Shown here: in pieces, positions 6,372 to 14,194 of the stretch
Numbering within the stretch: position 1 is the stretch's first letter
Layout: each line of letters starts with the position of its first letter
Source: a virus
Strand: one strand, 5' to 3'
Length of the DNA: 39,995 bases
IMG/VR virus record: IMGVR_UViG_3300025073_000101
Location: 1 to 39,995 of that record
Notes under the pieces: generated by a model
Told to the model about the DNA's origin: nothing
The model's database searches: none
Seen by the model: the letters and a program-made list of their open reading frames with translations, nothing else
Program-made: the position numbers and the translations under genes

Positions 6372-8222
6372 ATGGCTATAAAAGATGTGTTCTCGGCTTT
6401 GTCTAGCGGATATAACTCGCTGACAAATCCAACAAACAAAGTTAGAGATGAAAAAGGACAGGAGCAAGGAGCTGCTGATTTAGTCGAGGAATTAAAACTG
6501 TCAATGCCTGATGATGAGCTTTTATCATTGTCAAAAGAATGGAGAAAAGCGTGGAACAGCTACCAGCCTGAAATAAACAAAAAAAGAGAAGAAAATGAAA
6601 AATATTGGCTAGGACAGCATTACAGCAATGCGGAAAAGACAGCGGGAGAGATGAGCAACTCACGTCCATACGCTGATAATATCATATTTGAAGCATTAGA
6701 AACTTTCTTGCCTATAGCAACACAAAGAAACCCAGACCCTATGGTTGTATCAGATGATACTGATGAGGGTAAGGAACTAGCAGAAAACACTAGAAAAATG
6801 CTTATTTACCACTCAGATAGGCTCAGAGTAAAACTAAGACTAAAAAGAGTAACCAGATTTTGGGCATTGTATCTTCTTGGAGTAGCCAAAATAGGATGGA
6901 GTACTGATGAGAATGATTTGACAGTTTCTGTTATAAGACCTCAAAACCTAATATTAGACCCAGACGCAGAGATAAATGATGATATGGAATATACAGGGGA
7001 GTATATTGGTGAGTTTAAAGAAGAAAAAGCCAGCTCTTTGATAAGGCGTTTCCCTGATAAGAAGAAAGAAATAGAAGACGAAGTTAAAGGAAAAATGGGA
7101 ACAAAGGTTAAATACATAGAATGGTGGACTGATGATTATCTGTTTTGGACGATGAAAGAAGTTGTGCTTGATAAAAGGGAAAATCCACACTGGAACGAAG
7201 AAGAAACCAGGATTGTCGTTGATGAAATGGGAAATGAAACAGAGGAGATGTTGCCAGCGATGAATCATTTTTCAGTTAAAAAGAAGCCCTATGTTTTTCT
7301 CTCTGTGTATAACTTAGGGATACATCCAAACGATGAAACATCTCTTATCGGTCAAAATCTATCCAACCAAGACATCGTGAATACAAAGCAAATGCAGATT
7401 TTGAAGAATACTAACGGAATGAATGGCGGCTGGGTAATATCGGGAGAAAGAAGCGGATTAACACGAGAACAGGCAACACAAGCGATTGAAGCGGCAAGAA
7501 AAGGTGGAGGATTATACATCGAAAGTGGAAATCCAAATGAAGCGGCAGTTAGAATGACAGGCTCCGGACTTCCTGCTGATGTATTCAATCAGTTAGCTGA
7601 CACAAGAAACGAACTAAGAAATATATTCGGAACAAGAGGCTCAACACCACAAGGAACAACAAGTGAACAAACAGTAAGAGGAAAAATAATCATCAGAGAA
7701 CAAGACTCATCAAGAATAGGCGGAGGAGTATCTGAATATCTCGAACAGTTTGCAGACCAATTATATAACTGGATGGTTCAGATGATGATGGTTTATTACG
7801 ATGATGAACACGTCGGAGCAATATTGGGGAGTGAAAAGGCAATGCAACACGTGGCTATTCAGAGGGATATGTTTAGGGGAAGAAAAATCACTGTTAGTGT
7901 CAAACCTGGTTCATTGATACCAAAAGACCCATTAACAGAAGCAAATCAAGCCATTGACCTAGCAGGAGCAGGACTTCTTGACCCTATATCAATGTTTGAA
8001 GCGTTAGACCATCCAAATCCAAGGGAAGCGGCACAAAAACTATTCCTATGGAAAGCGGCTCCTGAACTATTGTTTGAACAAGAACAAGATGAAGCAGTAC
8101 CAATAGGTCAAAGAGTAATGCAATCACAACAGAATCGAGCCATAGAAGAAGCTGGAACGCAAATGGCTCTCAATCAAGAATTAGCCGCACAAAACCCAGA
8201 GGGTGAAGTTCCTAAAAAATAA
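6372..8222 (+). CDS. Portal protein, P22-like
   Basis: The 616-residue product fits portal proteins of short-tailed phages in length, position after terL and sequence style. There is an acidic N-terminal segment with 'SKEWRKAWNSYQPEINKKR', a 'FEALETFLPIATQRNP' block, 'VIRPQNLILDPDA' (the common P.N..PDP strand), and a long helical stem. The C-terminal 'FGTRGSTPQGTTSEQTVRG' to 'SEYLEQFADQLYNWMVQMM' region is typical of the crown and stem. Twelve copies would form the DNA entry ring at one capsid vertex, binding TerL during packaging and the adaptor afterwards. ATG is preceded by 'ACAAAAT' without a Shine-Dalgarno. Confidence 0.9.
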   Translation: MAIKDVFSALSSGYNSLTNPTNKVRDEKGQEQGAADLVEELKLSMPDDELLSLSKEWRKAWNSYQPEINKKREENEKYWLGQHYSNAEKTAGEMSNSRPYADNIIFEALETFLPIATQRNPDPMVVSDDTDEGKELAENTRKMLIYHSDRLRVKLRLKRVTRFWALYLLGVAKIGWSTDENDLTVSVIRPQNLILDPDAEINDDMEYTGEYIGEFKEEKASSLIRRFPDKKKEIEDEVKGKMGTKVKYIEWWTDDYLFWTMKEVVLDKRENPHWNEEETRIVVDEMGNETEEMLPAMNHFSVKKKPYVFLSVYNLGIHPNDETSLIGQNLSNQDIVNTKQMQILKNTNGMNGGWVISGERSGLTREQATQAIEAARKGGGLYIESGNPNEAAVRMTGSGLPADVFNQLADTRNELRNIFGTRGSTPQGTTSEQTVRGKIIIREQDSSRIGGGVSEYLEQFADQLYNWMVQMMMVYYDDEHVGAILGSEKAMQHVAIQRDMFRGRKITVSVKPGSLIPKDPLTEANQAIDLAGAGLLDPISMFEALDHPNPREAAQKLFLWKAAPELLFEQEQDEAVPIGQRVMQSQQNRAIEEAGTQMALNQELAAQNPEGEVPKK

Positions 8223-8237
8223 TAAATTTAGATATTT

Positions 8238-8262
8238 GGACGCTAATTAAGGGAGTTCGTCC
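8238..8262 (+). promoter_or_regulatory. 5'-UTR hairpin with CTAATTAA loop (copy 1)
   Basis: GGACG (8238-8242) pairs with CGTCC (8258-8262) around a 15-base loop that starts CTAATTAA. It ends exactly 20 bases before the scaffold ATG. A second hairpin with a different stem but the same loop length and the same eight loop bases lies at 12055-12079, also 20 bases before an ATG. The stem bases covary, which supports a folded RNA. Confidence 0.5.
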
Positions 8263-8282
8263 AGCCCACAAGAGAAAAGAAT

Positions 8283-9068
8283 ATGGAAGATTTTTTTGCG
8301 GACATTCCAAACGAAGGTGGAAAAGCCTTTGAAGAGGAAGAGGGCAAAGACCCTGGGGAATCGCAAGACCCGAAAGAAGAAGAAGAAAAGGAAGAGCCAT
8401 CGCGGGATGGCGAAGAAGAAGAGTCAAAGGATGAAAAGTCAAAAGACAAAAAATCCGATGATGAATCTGACAATAATCCCGATGAAAAAGACGTCCCTTT
8501 TCACAAGCATCCACGCTTTAAAGAGCTAGTAGATGAGAGAAACGAGTATCGAGAGAAATTTGAATCTCTTGAGAAAAAGATTTCTCAAATCGAAGACTCG
8601 AAAAAGAAGGATGAACCTGTTGCAGTGCCTAAATGGTTTTCAGACCTTTATGGCGATGATAAAGACTTATGGAGTTCTTATCGAAATTCTAGAGAACAAG
8701 ATAAGAAAGAAATAATAGAGTCAATCTTATCTGAGTTGAAAGAACAACAACAAAAGCAAACCGAAGAAAACAAAAAGGATGAAACTTGGGTTGCTGATGA
8801 AATTAAATCACTCAGAGACGAAGGCAAAAAATTCGACGAGAACAGACTAATGAAGATTATGGAGGATTATATGCCAACCAATAGTAAAGGAAGTCTTGAC
8901 TTCAAAAAAGGTTATCAGATTTATGAGCTGATGAAAAAAGAAGAAAATAAGACTATCGATACGAAGAAAAAGATTGCCGATACATCATCGAACAAAGGAG
9001 GTTCTGGAAACAAGTCTGATAACTCAGACGTGCCAACTATGGCTCAGGTACGAAAATGGGGTTGGTAA
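8283..9068 (+). CDS. Putative scaffolding protein
   Basis: The 261-residue product lies between portal and capsid genes, the normal place of the scaffold. It is extremely charged. Residues 10-75 are nearly all Glu, Asp, Lys, Gly and Ser (for example 'EEEGKDPGESQDPKEEE'). Predicted coiled coil follows ('ERNEYREKFESLEKKISQIED'), then a helical region rich in Lys and Gln. The last residues 'MAQVRKWGW' could be the capsid-binding end. Scaffolds line the inside of the prohead and leave or are cut before DNA enters. No protease gene is seen nearby. The sequence is low in complexity, so the call rests on position and composition. Confidence 0.75.
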   Translation: MEDFFADIPNEGGKAFEEEEGKDPGESQDPKEEEEKEEPSRDGEEEESKDEKSKDKKSDDESDNNPDEKDVPFHKHPRFKELVDERNEYREKFESLEKKISQIEDSKKKDEPVAVPKWFSDLYGDDKDLWSSYRNSREQDKKEIIESILSELKEQQQKQTEENKKDETWVADEIKSLRDEGKKFDENRLMKIMEDYMPTNSKGSLDFKKGYQIYELMKKEENKTIDTKKKIADTSSNKGGSGNKSDNSDVPTMAQVRKWGW

Positions 9069-9088
9069 TTAACTAATATTAAAAAACT

Positions 9089-10111
9089 ATGTCAATAGCA
9101 TTAGGACAAAGAGTCGAAACAACGACTCAAACAAGGCTTTTGCCAAAGGTAGTTGACACAATCTTAAATACAAACGTATTTTTGACAAGAATGTTGACAT
9201 CCGCAAAACCTTGGGTAGGACGAAAAATGAAAAAGGCTATCAAATATACCAAAGGTAACGCTGGTAGCTCTTTCTCAGGAATGGATACTTTCTCAACTGC
9301 AGCCAGCGAAACTCGTGTAAATATGGAGTATGACCCTGCTTTCTATGAGATAAATGTAACCCTTCCATTAACAGAACTTGCAGTAAACAAAACAGAAGAA
9401 GGAGTAACCGAACTTATGAGCCTTGAAATGGCTTCACGAGCAGAAGATATGGCTGATGAGCTAGGAGATATTTTTTACAGCGACGGAACAGGAAATGACT
9501 CCAAAGACCCATTGGGACTTGAAGCACTGGTAGATGACGGAACAAACGCTGCAACTATCGGAGGATTGAGCAGAACTACTTATTCCACGCTTAATTCAAC
9601 AGTTACAGCTTCAGGAGGAACTCTAACTTTGGCTAAACTTGATACTCTTTGGGACGCTGTCTCAAGCGGTTCTCAAGAGCCAACAGTAGGAGTTACAACT
9701 GAAACTATATTCTCTCTTTATGGTCAATTATTGAGACCACAAGAAAGAATCAACAAGACTGTTGGAATGACTAAGGGAATGAGCGCAGGAACAGGATTTA
9801 CTGGTCTTGATTACAAGGGTAAAGCTATTTTGAAGGACGAAAAATGTACTTCTGGTGTGCTTTATTTCTTGAACGAAGACTATATTGAATGGAGAGCTCT
9901 TTCTATGCCTGAAACAACTCCTGTTAAATTCAAAGCAACCGACATTGAGGGTAATGATTATTCCGAAGTTATTGGTCTTGGATTTTCTTGGAGCGGATGG
10001 ATTAAACCAATCAATCAAGCTGCTATCGTAGGACACATCTATCTTGGTGGTGAATTGGTAGGATGGAATCCAAAAAGGTCAGGAAAATTGACAGGAATTA
10101 GCGGAATTTAA
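9089..10111 (+). CDS. Major capsid protein, HK97-fold type
   Basis: The 340-residue product directly follows the scaffold. It begins 'MSIALGQRVETTTQTRLLPKV', has the N-arm and long-helix region 'TELMSLEMASRAEDMADELGDIFY', and a beta-rich P-domain. An 'LDYKGKAILKDEKC' and 'LYFLNEDYIEWRA' segment resembles the A-domain strand region of HK97-like capsid proteins. It ends with a basic Gly-rich tail. Codons are a little less AT-rich than in early genes. Translation must be strong, yet the leader is only 'TAATTAACTA...AAACTATG' with no Shine-Dalgarno. The phage GroES/GroEL pair is a plausible folding partner for this abundant protein. That is an inference. Confidence 0.85.
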   Translation: MSIALGQRVETTTQTRLLPKVVDTILNTNVFLTRMLTSAKPWVGRKMKKAIKYTKGNAGSSFSGMDTFSTAASETRVNMEYDPAFYEINVTLPLTELAVNKTEEGVTELMSLEMASRAEDMADELGDIFYSDGTGNDSKDPLGLEALVDDGTNAATIGGLSRTTYSTLNSTVTASGGTLTLAKLDTLWDAVSSGSQEPTVGVTTETIFSLYGQLLRPQERINKTVGMTKGMSAGTGFTGLDYKGKAILKDEKCTSGVLYFLNEDYIEWRALSMPETTPVKFKATDIEGNDYSEVIGLGFSWSGWIKPINQAAIVGHIYLGGELVGWNPKRSGKLTGISGI

Positions 10112-10121
10112 TCATTAAGAA

Positions 10122-10150
10122 ACTCTTGACCTGGCTTGACCAGAGAGAGT
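10122..10150 (+). promoter_or_regulatory. Leader hairpin before the beta-helix gene
   Basis: ACTCT (10122-10126) and AGAGT (10146-10150) flank CTGG/CCAG, which closes a 5-base loop CTTGA. TTGACC occurs twice within it. The hairpin ends 8 bases before the ATG at 10159. It may act in translation or mRNA processing between the capsid gene and the next gene. There is no T-run, so it is not a classical terminator. Confidence 0.35.
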
Positions 10151-10158
10151 AAACAACT

Positions 10159-11121
10159 ATGGGAAAACTTAGAGATTACATTCCAGCATTGAAATATGGA
10201 CATAAAATTGAGATGTCTGATACAGCTGGAATCGGTGTTAAGCCTTATGTTGGAAATATCTACTATGTAGACGCCGACAGCGGAAGCGACACAGCAAATA
10301 GCGGAACTTCTTGGAATGACGCTTTTGCAACATTAGGAGCAGCTTATACAGCTTGCACGACTAACAATTATGATATGATTGTTGTCGCTCCTAATGGAAC
10401 ATCAAGCACAACAGAATCAGCGATTGCTTGGAGTAAAAACCACATCACTACTATTGGTGCCAGTGCTTATTCTCCGTTCTCTCCTCGTTCTCGTGCTTTA
10501 TGGAAAACTGCTGATGATAGTCCAGCATTGACTATCTCAGGACAGGGAAATACATTCTCAAACGTTCAACTTGGAACATTTGTTGATTTGAATGTTCTAG
10601 TAAGTCTAACTGGTGATAGAAATTCTTTCCACGGAGTTCACTTCGCTGGAATTGGAGACGCTACTGCTGGTGATGACGCGGCTGCAAGATGTATTTCAAT
10701 GAGTGGAGCAGAGGAAAACTATTTCAATGGCTGCACAATCGGTCTTGATACAGTTGCTCGCTCTACAACAAATGCAGAATTGGAATTGGCTAGTGGAAGT
10801 ACTAGAAATGTTTTTGAAGGATGTAGATTTGTTTCATTCGCTGATAACGCAGGACACCTTTTCGTGAAGGCTGCTTCTGCCGCTGATGTTGACAGATTTG
10901 TTGAATTTAAAGACTGTACATTCCATAACGCTACAAATTCAACTGCTACCGCTATGACAGTAGCTATGGATTTGCACGCTTCTCTTGGTGGTTCTGTTCT
11001 TTTGTTCAACAGTTGGCTTTTCGGAGCTACTGATTGGGCTGATGATTTTACCAATGTTGAGGTCGCAGGAGGAGTTCAAGCGACTGGGGCGACGGCTGGT
11101 TTATTTGTCGCAGCTGCTTAG
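10159..11121 (+). CDS. Beta-helix virion protein after the capsid gene
   Basis: The 320-residue product carries the signature of right-handed beta-helix proteins near its N-terminus: 'YYVDADSGSDTANSGTSW' and 'DAFATLGAAY', as in pectate-lyase-like folds. Successive short strands follow, with turns such as 'GNTFSNVQLG', 'RNSFHGVHF', 'ENYFNGCTIG' and 'RNVFEGCRF'. The repeating N/F/G/C pattern about every 25-40 residues fits helix coils. Beta-helix proteins are usually tailspikes that bind or cut surface sugars. Here the gene lies between the capsid and a decoration-like gene, so a head-surface decoration or fibre is equally possible. No catalytic residues can be assigned. Confidence 0.6.
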   Translation: MGKLRDYIPALKYGHKIEMSDTAGIGVKPYVGNIYYVDADSGSDTANSGTSWNDAFATLGAAYTACTTNNYDMIVVAPNGTSSTTESAIAWSKNHITTIGASAYSPFSPRSRALWKTADDSPALTISGQGNTFSNVQLGTFVDLNVLVSLTGDRNSFHGVHFAGIGDATAGDDAAARCISMSGAEENYFNGCTIGLDTVARSTTNAELELASGSTRNVFEGCRFVSFADNAGHLFVKAASAADVDRFVEFKDCTFHNATNSTATAMTVAMDLHASLGGSVLLFNSWLFGATDWADDFTNVEVAGGVQATGATAGLFVAAA

Positions 11122-11140
11122 AAATTAACTACAAAAAATT

Positions 11141-11254
11141 ATGGCTAAGAAAGCTGACAAAAAACCAAAAGTCAAAAAAGTTCGCAAGGCTGAGAAAGAG
11201 ATTAACAAACATACTCGAAAGCCTGTTTGTTTCGAATCTCATCCTGATAAATAA
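11141..11254 (+). CDS. Small basic protein, 37 aa
   Basis: A 37-codon ORF with the same 'ATTAACTA...ATTATG' leader as its virion-gene neighbours. The product begins 'MAKKADKKPKVKKVRKAEK' and contains about 14 lysines and arginines, ending with 'CFESHPDK'. Its size and charge suggest a DNA-binding or capsid-interior peptide, but no family is recognised. The shared leader motif supports translation. Confidence 0.5.
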   Translation: MAKKADKKPKVKKVRKAEKEINKHTRKPVCFESHPDK

Positions 11255-11270
11255 TTAACTAAAAAAAACT

Positions 11271-11990
11271 ATGACACAAATTAGCGCACAAGCTCAGGTC
11301 GCTTCCGCAGGAGTTTTCGATGAAAGCTCTGTACAAGAAATGGAACTTGGGCAAAGAGTGGAAAGCTCTGACGGAAGAACATTCCGTTATGTCAAAGCTG
11401 GTGGAACTGCTTTGGTAGCTGGAAAGCTTCAACAAGCTCCTGCTATCACTGCTAATCATCAGAATATCGCCGTTGCGGCTGCCGCTGCTATCGGAGCTAC
11501 TCAGGTTACTGTAACCTTGGGAGCTACCGCAGCAACTGCAAATATGTACGCAGGCGGATATATGATTGTAAATGACGCAACAGGAGAGGGATTTACTTAC
11601 CAAATCAAAAGTAATCCAGCTGCTGACGCTTCAGCAAGCCTTACAGTAACATTGCACGATGCTTTGGAAGAGGCGTTGACTACTTCTTCGGAAGTTCAAC
11701 TTATTCCTGCATCTTACAATGGTGTAATTGTTAATCCAACTACCGCAACCAATCATCCGGTCGGAGTTGCGATTAAAGATATTACTGCAAGTTATTACGG
11801 ATTTATTTGCACAAAAGGTGTTGTATCTTGTTTAAATGACACTGCCACAGCTGTTGGATTAGGAGTTGCTCCTTCTGCCGCAGTTGCTGGTGCTGTTAAA
11901 ACTCAAGCTGCTACCCTTCACTGCATTGGTTCTGCATTGATTGCAGGCGTAGACACTGAATATCGAAGTATATTTTTGCAGATTGATTAA
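11271..11990 (+). CDS. Capsid decoration-like structural protein
   Basis: The 239-residue product has an Ala-, Thr- and Val-rich, beta-strand composition typical of virion surface proteins. The block 'ELGQRVESSDGRTFRYVKAGG' followed by 'LVAGKLQQAP' recurs in uncultured-phage structural proteins with 'G..v..sdGr.f.yv.agg..l..G...' and suggests a head decoration or minor capsid protein. There is no signal peptide and no coiled coil. It follows the capsid and beta-helix genes and precedes a strong hairpin at 12003. A function as capsid cement is inferred from position and composition. Confidence 0.55.
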   Translation: MTQISAQAQVASAGVFDESSVQEMELGQRVESSDGRTFRYVKAGGTALVAGKLQQAPAITANHQNIAVAAAAAIGATQVTVTLGATAATANMYAGGYMIVNDATGEGFTYQIKSNPAADASASLTVTLHDALEEALTTSSEVQLIPASYNGVIVNPTTATNHPVGVAIKDITASYYGFICTKGVVSCLNDTATAVGLGVAPSAAVAGAVKTQAATLHCIGSALIAGVDTEYRSIFLQID

Positions 11991-12002
11991 GTTTATAGCT
12001 TT

Positions 12003-12026
12003 GGGCGGTGAGCTTTATCACCGCCC
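12003..12026 (+). other. Strong RNA hairpin after the decoration gene
   Basis: GGGCGGTGA (12003-12011) pairs perfectly with TCACCGCCC (12018-12026) around a 6-base loop. The stem is very GC-rich for this genome. No T-run follows, so it is not a standard terminator. It may stabilise the mRNA 3' end of the capsid genes or partly stop transcription. Confidence 0.6.
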
Positions 12027-12079
12027 GACACAGGGTTCGACGTTTAAAGACACAGGGTGCTAATTAAAGAGTCTCACCC
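12027..12079 (+). promoter_or_regulatory. Direct repeat and 5'-UTR hairpin with CTAATTAA loop (copy 2)
   Basis: GACACAGGGT occurs at 12027-12036 and again at 12049-12058. The second copy runs into a hairpin in which GGGTG (12055-12059) pairs with CACCC (12075-12079) around a 15-base loop starting CTAATTAA. The hairpin ends 20 bases before the ATG at 12100, the same layout as the element at 8238-8262. Confidence 0.5.
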
Positions 12080-12099
12080 GCTCATAACTTTCTAAAATT

Positions 12100-12435
12100 A
12101 TGAAAGGTCAAAAAAAACAACAAGAAAAAGCGATACAGTTCATTAACTTTACAAATGATGACTTCACTTGGAAATTCGATGGAATTGATTACACGGTTAA
12201 AGCCAAGCAATCAACATACTTTCGAAAATATCAAGCTGAAATGTTTGCCAAACATCTCGTTGACAGAGAAATGAATAAAAAGAAAAAAGCTACCAATCTT
12301 GAGCCACTAAGAGGCGAACTACTCAAAAAATGCTTTGGAGAAGATGAAATCAAAGCAGAAGGAGTAGATGAGATTGAAAACAAGGTTGATAACAAAAATA
12401 AGGAATTTGAAGAACTAAATGAGACTGCTAAGTAA
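12100..12435 (+). CDS. Small virion-module protein, 111 aa
   Basis: The product has a basic N-terminus and a compact central domain 'FTNDDFTWKFDGIDYTVKAKQSTYF'. Next comes 'AEMFAKHLVDREMNKKKK', a pattern (W..DG..Y......s......A..fAKHLvdre) that I recall from structural-module proteins of uncultured phages. The C-terminus is acidic. Its role is unknown; the gene place suggests a head or neck component. Its end overlaps the next gene by 17 bases, so the two are probably translationally coupled. Confidence 0.55.
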   Translation: MKGQKKQQEKAIQFINFTNDDFTWKFDGIDYTVKAKQSTYFRKYQAEMFAKHLVDREMNKKKKATNLEPLRGELLKKCFGEDEIKAEGVDEIENKVDNKNKEFEELNETAK

Positions 12436-13135
12436 ACAAGAAGTCAATGGAATACGGGAGTTTGAAAGAAAATCCGAAATTGATGAAATAATCAAAGCGG
12501 AGAAATTAAAAGCGTCTTTGAAAGAAGATTTGGATTTTGAAAAGAAAAAAGCTCTTGATGGGAAAGAAAAAGCAGAGAAAGAGCTTAATTCTTTTCTTGA
12601 AAAATCAAATCAAAAAAAAGCTGAATTGGAAAGCGAAATACACGAGCTTGAAAGACGCAAAAAGATAGCCTTAGAGCCAGTTGACTATCTCAAAGAAAAA
12701 CTTGAATACGAACTGGAACAGCTTGAAAAAAAAGAAAAAGAATTGATTACACAGCAAAAAAGGCTTATTGAAGCGGAAAAATCGCTATTAAATGATAAGA
12801 AATACATTGAAAATGAGAAGAGTATACTATCATCAAAAAAAGAAAGCATATCAAAACAAGAAAGAGAGCATAGAGAGAGAAAAATAAAACTTGATACTGA
12901 TATTTATAATTTCAATGTAGATTTAGAAAAAGCATTAGAAAACATAAAAGAAAAGAATGACGAGCAAAACGAAAGAGAAGAAAAATTAAACGACAAGGAA
13001 AAAAAACTCAATGTTCTTATGAGTGAAATTGAAGAAGATAGAAAGAGGCTAAACAGTGAAAGAATCAAGCTGGAAAGCCAGCAAAAGACATTAAAACTAG
13101 CTTTTGAAGAAGCTAGACGTAAAAATTTAATTTAA
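12419..13135 (+). CDS. Long coiled-coil protein 1
   Basis: The 238-residue product is predicted to be almost entirely alpha-helical coiled coil. Heptad-like repeats of Leu, Ile, Lys and Glu run from about residue 12 to the end, with short breaks. Examples are 'KAELESEIHELERRKKI', 'LEYELEQLEKKEKELIT' and 'NEREEKLNDKEKKLNVLM'. There is no signal peptide or membrane segment. It begins inside the preceding gene and is followed four bases later by a small beta protein. A second coiled-coil gene lies at 13450. It may be a fibre shaft, a scaffold or chaperone, or a tail-associated rod. Sequence searches with such proteins give false matches, so no family is claimed. Confidence 0.6.
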   Translation: MRLLSKQEVNGIREFERKSEIDEIIKAEKLKASLKEDLDFEKKKALDGKEKAEKELNSFLEKSNQKKAELESEIHELERRKKIALEPVDYLKEKLEYELEQLEKKEKELITQQKRLIEAEKSLLNDKKYIENEKSILSSKKESISKQEREHRERKIKLDTDIYNFNVDLEKALENIKEKNDEQNEREEKLNDKEKKLNVLMSEIEEDRKRLNSERIKLESQQKTLKLAFEEARRKNLI

Positions 13136-13139
13136 AACT

Positions 13140-13445
13140 ATGGCAAGCGAAATGGTATCAGTCGATAGCGTGAGTAGAACGGGGATATTAACCGAAGCTA
13201 CTGATGTTGCGGCTAACACAAGTAGAAAAGGTTTTTTAATTCAAAACCTTGGTCAAAACGCTTTGTTTGTAAAATTAGGAAGCGGAGCAACAACTTCGTC
13301 TTTTGATGTTGTTTTGAAAGCTGGAACAGCAAATGATGACGGAACAGCAGGCTCATACGAACAAACCCAAGGTGTAATTTACAGAGGATTGATTTCTTTT
13401 GCAGGCACAACACCTAGATACACTGTAACTCAATTCCCTGGATAA
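13140..13445 (+). CDS. Small beta-rich structural protein, 101 aa
   Basis: The product is short, Gly/Ser/Thr-rich and strand-like. The core 'RKGFLIQNLGQNALFVKLGSGA' (in pieces) resembles a small phage beta-sandwich domain ('R..f.iqN.g...lyv..G') common in virion decoration or neck proteins. It ends 'YTVTQFPG' and lies between two coiled-coil genes. The A-rich leader 'TTAAAACTATG' matches other virion genes. A structural role is inferred. Confidence 0.55.
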   Translation: MASEMVSVDSVSRTGILTEATDVAANTSRKGFLIQNLGQNALFVKLGSGATTSSFDVVLKAGTANDDGTAGSYEQTQGVIYRGLISFAGTTPRYTVTQFPG

Positions 13446-13449
13446 TTTT

Positions 13450-13929
13450 ATGATAAATAATGAATCTACAATTTCACTTCCTGATGATATTAAAAAGGAA
13501 GTTGAAAAAGTAAAAGAGAAACTAGCTATCCAAACAAGGGAAATTGGTATACTTGAAAGTGCTAAAAATTCAGAGAAACGAGAGATTGATAAGTTGATAA
13601 AGGAAAAAAATGACATTGAAAATCAGATTGCTAACATCACTGTTCAGATAAAAGAAAATCATCTCGCACTGGAAACTTTACAAAATGAAAGAAAACAAAT
13701 AGAGAGTGAGAGAGAAAAACAAAGAACAGATATTGAAAACGATAAAAAAGAAATTGAAGAAAAGAAAAAAGAGTTAAACGAAAGGGAAAATAAAATAAAG
13801 GAAAAAGAGAAAATGATTGATATTGAAAGTGGTTTATTGGAAGAAAAAGAAAAAGAAATTTCAAATAAATATAAAGAAGTTGAAGATTTTAAAAAAAGAT
13901 TAAACGACGTTTTAAATGAGCAACGCTAA
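13450..13929 (+). CDS. Long coiled-coil protein 2
   Basis: The 159-residue product has a short N-terminal segment (MINNESTISLPDDIKKEV) and then continuous coiled coil rich in Lys, Glu and Ile to the end, for example 'NEREN KIKEKEKMI' (with a break) and 'SNKYKEVEDFKKRLNDVL'. It resembles the protein at 12419 in composition and may be a paralogue, though low complexity prevents a firm statement. Its end overlaps the next gene by 14 bases. It probably builds the same structure as its neighbours. Function unknown. Confidence 0.55.
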   Translation: MINNESTISLPDDIKKEVEKVKEKLAIQTREIGILESAKNSEKREIDKLIKEKNDIENQIANITVQIKENHLALETLQNERKQIESEREKQRTDIENDKKEIEEKKKELNERENKIKEKEKMIDIESGLLEEKEKEISNKYKEVEDFKKRLNDVLNEQR

Positions 13930-14194
13930 AATAGATGACAATCGAGAGCCGACAGGATTAGTGGTTGATACAGACGGTAATCCAGCCAATTTAAAGGTAG
14001 ACCCGACAACTGGAAGGCTTCTTATCGAAATAACAGCAGTGGGTGATGAAGCTAGGACTTTAAATACAAATAAGATTGACGAAAATAGCGAGCCAACGGC
14101 TATGGCTGTAACGGATGACGCAAACACAACTCCAACTCCACTCCATATAGATAACGAATTGGGATATTTATTTATTGATTTATTAGAAGAATGA
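13916..14194 (+). CDS. Small repeat protein, 92 aa, related to fibre N-terminus
   Basis: The product has two copies of one unit: 'AKIDDNREPTGLVVDTDGN' at residues 4-22 and 'NKIDENSEPTAMAVTDDAN' at about 51-69. Each is followed by a strand pair, with 'VDPTTGRLLIE' after the first. The next gene starts with a third copy ('AKIDDNRFRTLLGVTDDAN', then 'VDPTTGRLKV'). At DNA level, GACCCGACAACTGG and AGGCTT recur at 14000 and 14287. The gene is coupled to the fibre gene by an ATGA overlap. It probably binds the same partner as the fibre N-terminus, such as the virion attachment site. This is inferred from shared sequence. Confidence 0.6.
   Translation: MSNAKIDDNREPTGLVVDTDGNPANLKVDPTTGRLLIEITAVGDEARTLNTNKIDENSEPTAMAVTDDANTTPTPLHIDNELGYLFIDLLEE

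Noticed and set aside
12003-12026. Rho-independent terminator
   Set aside because: The stem is strong but no T-run follows, so it is listed only as a hairpin.
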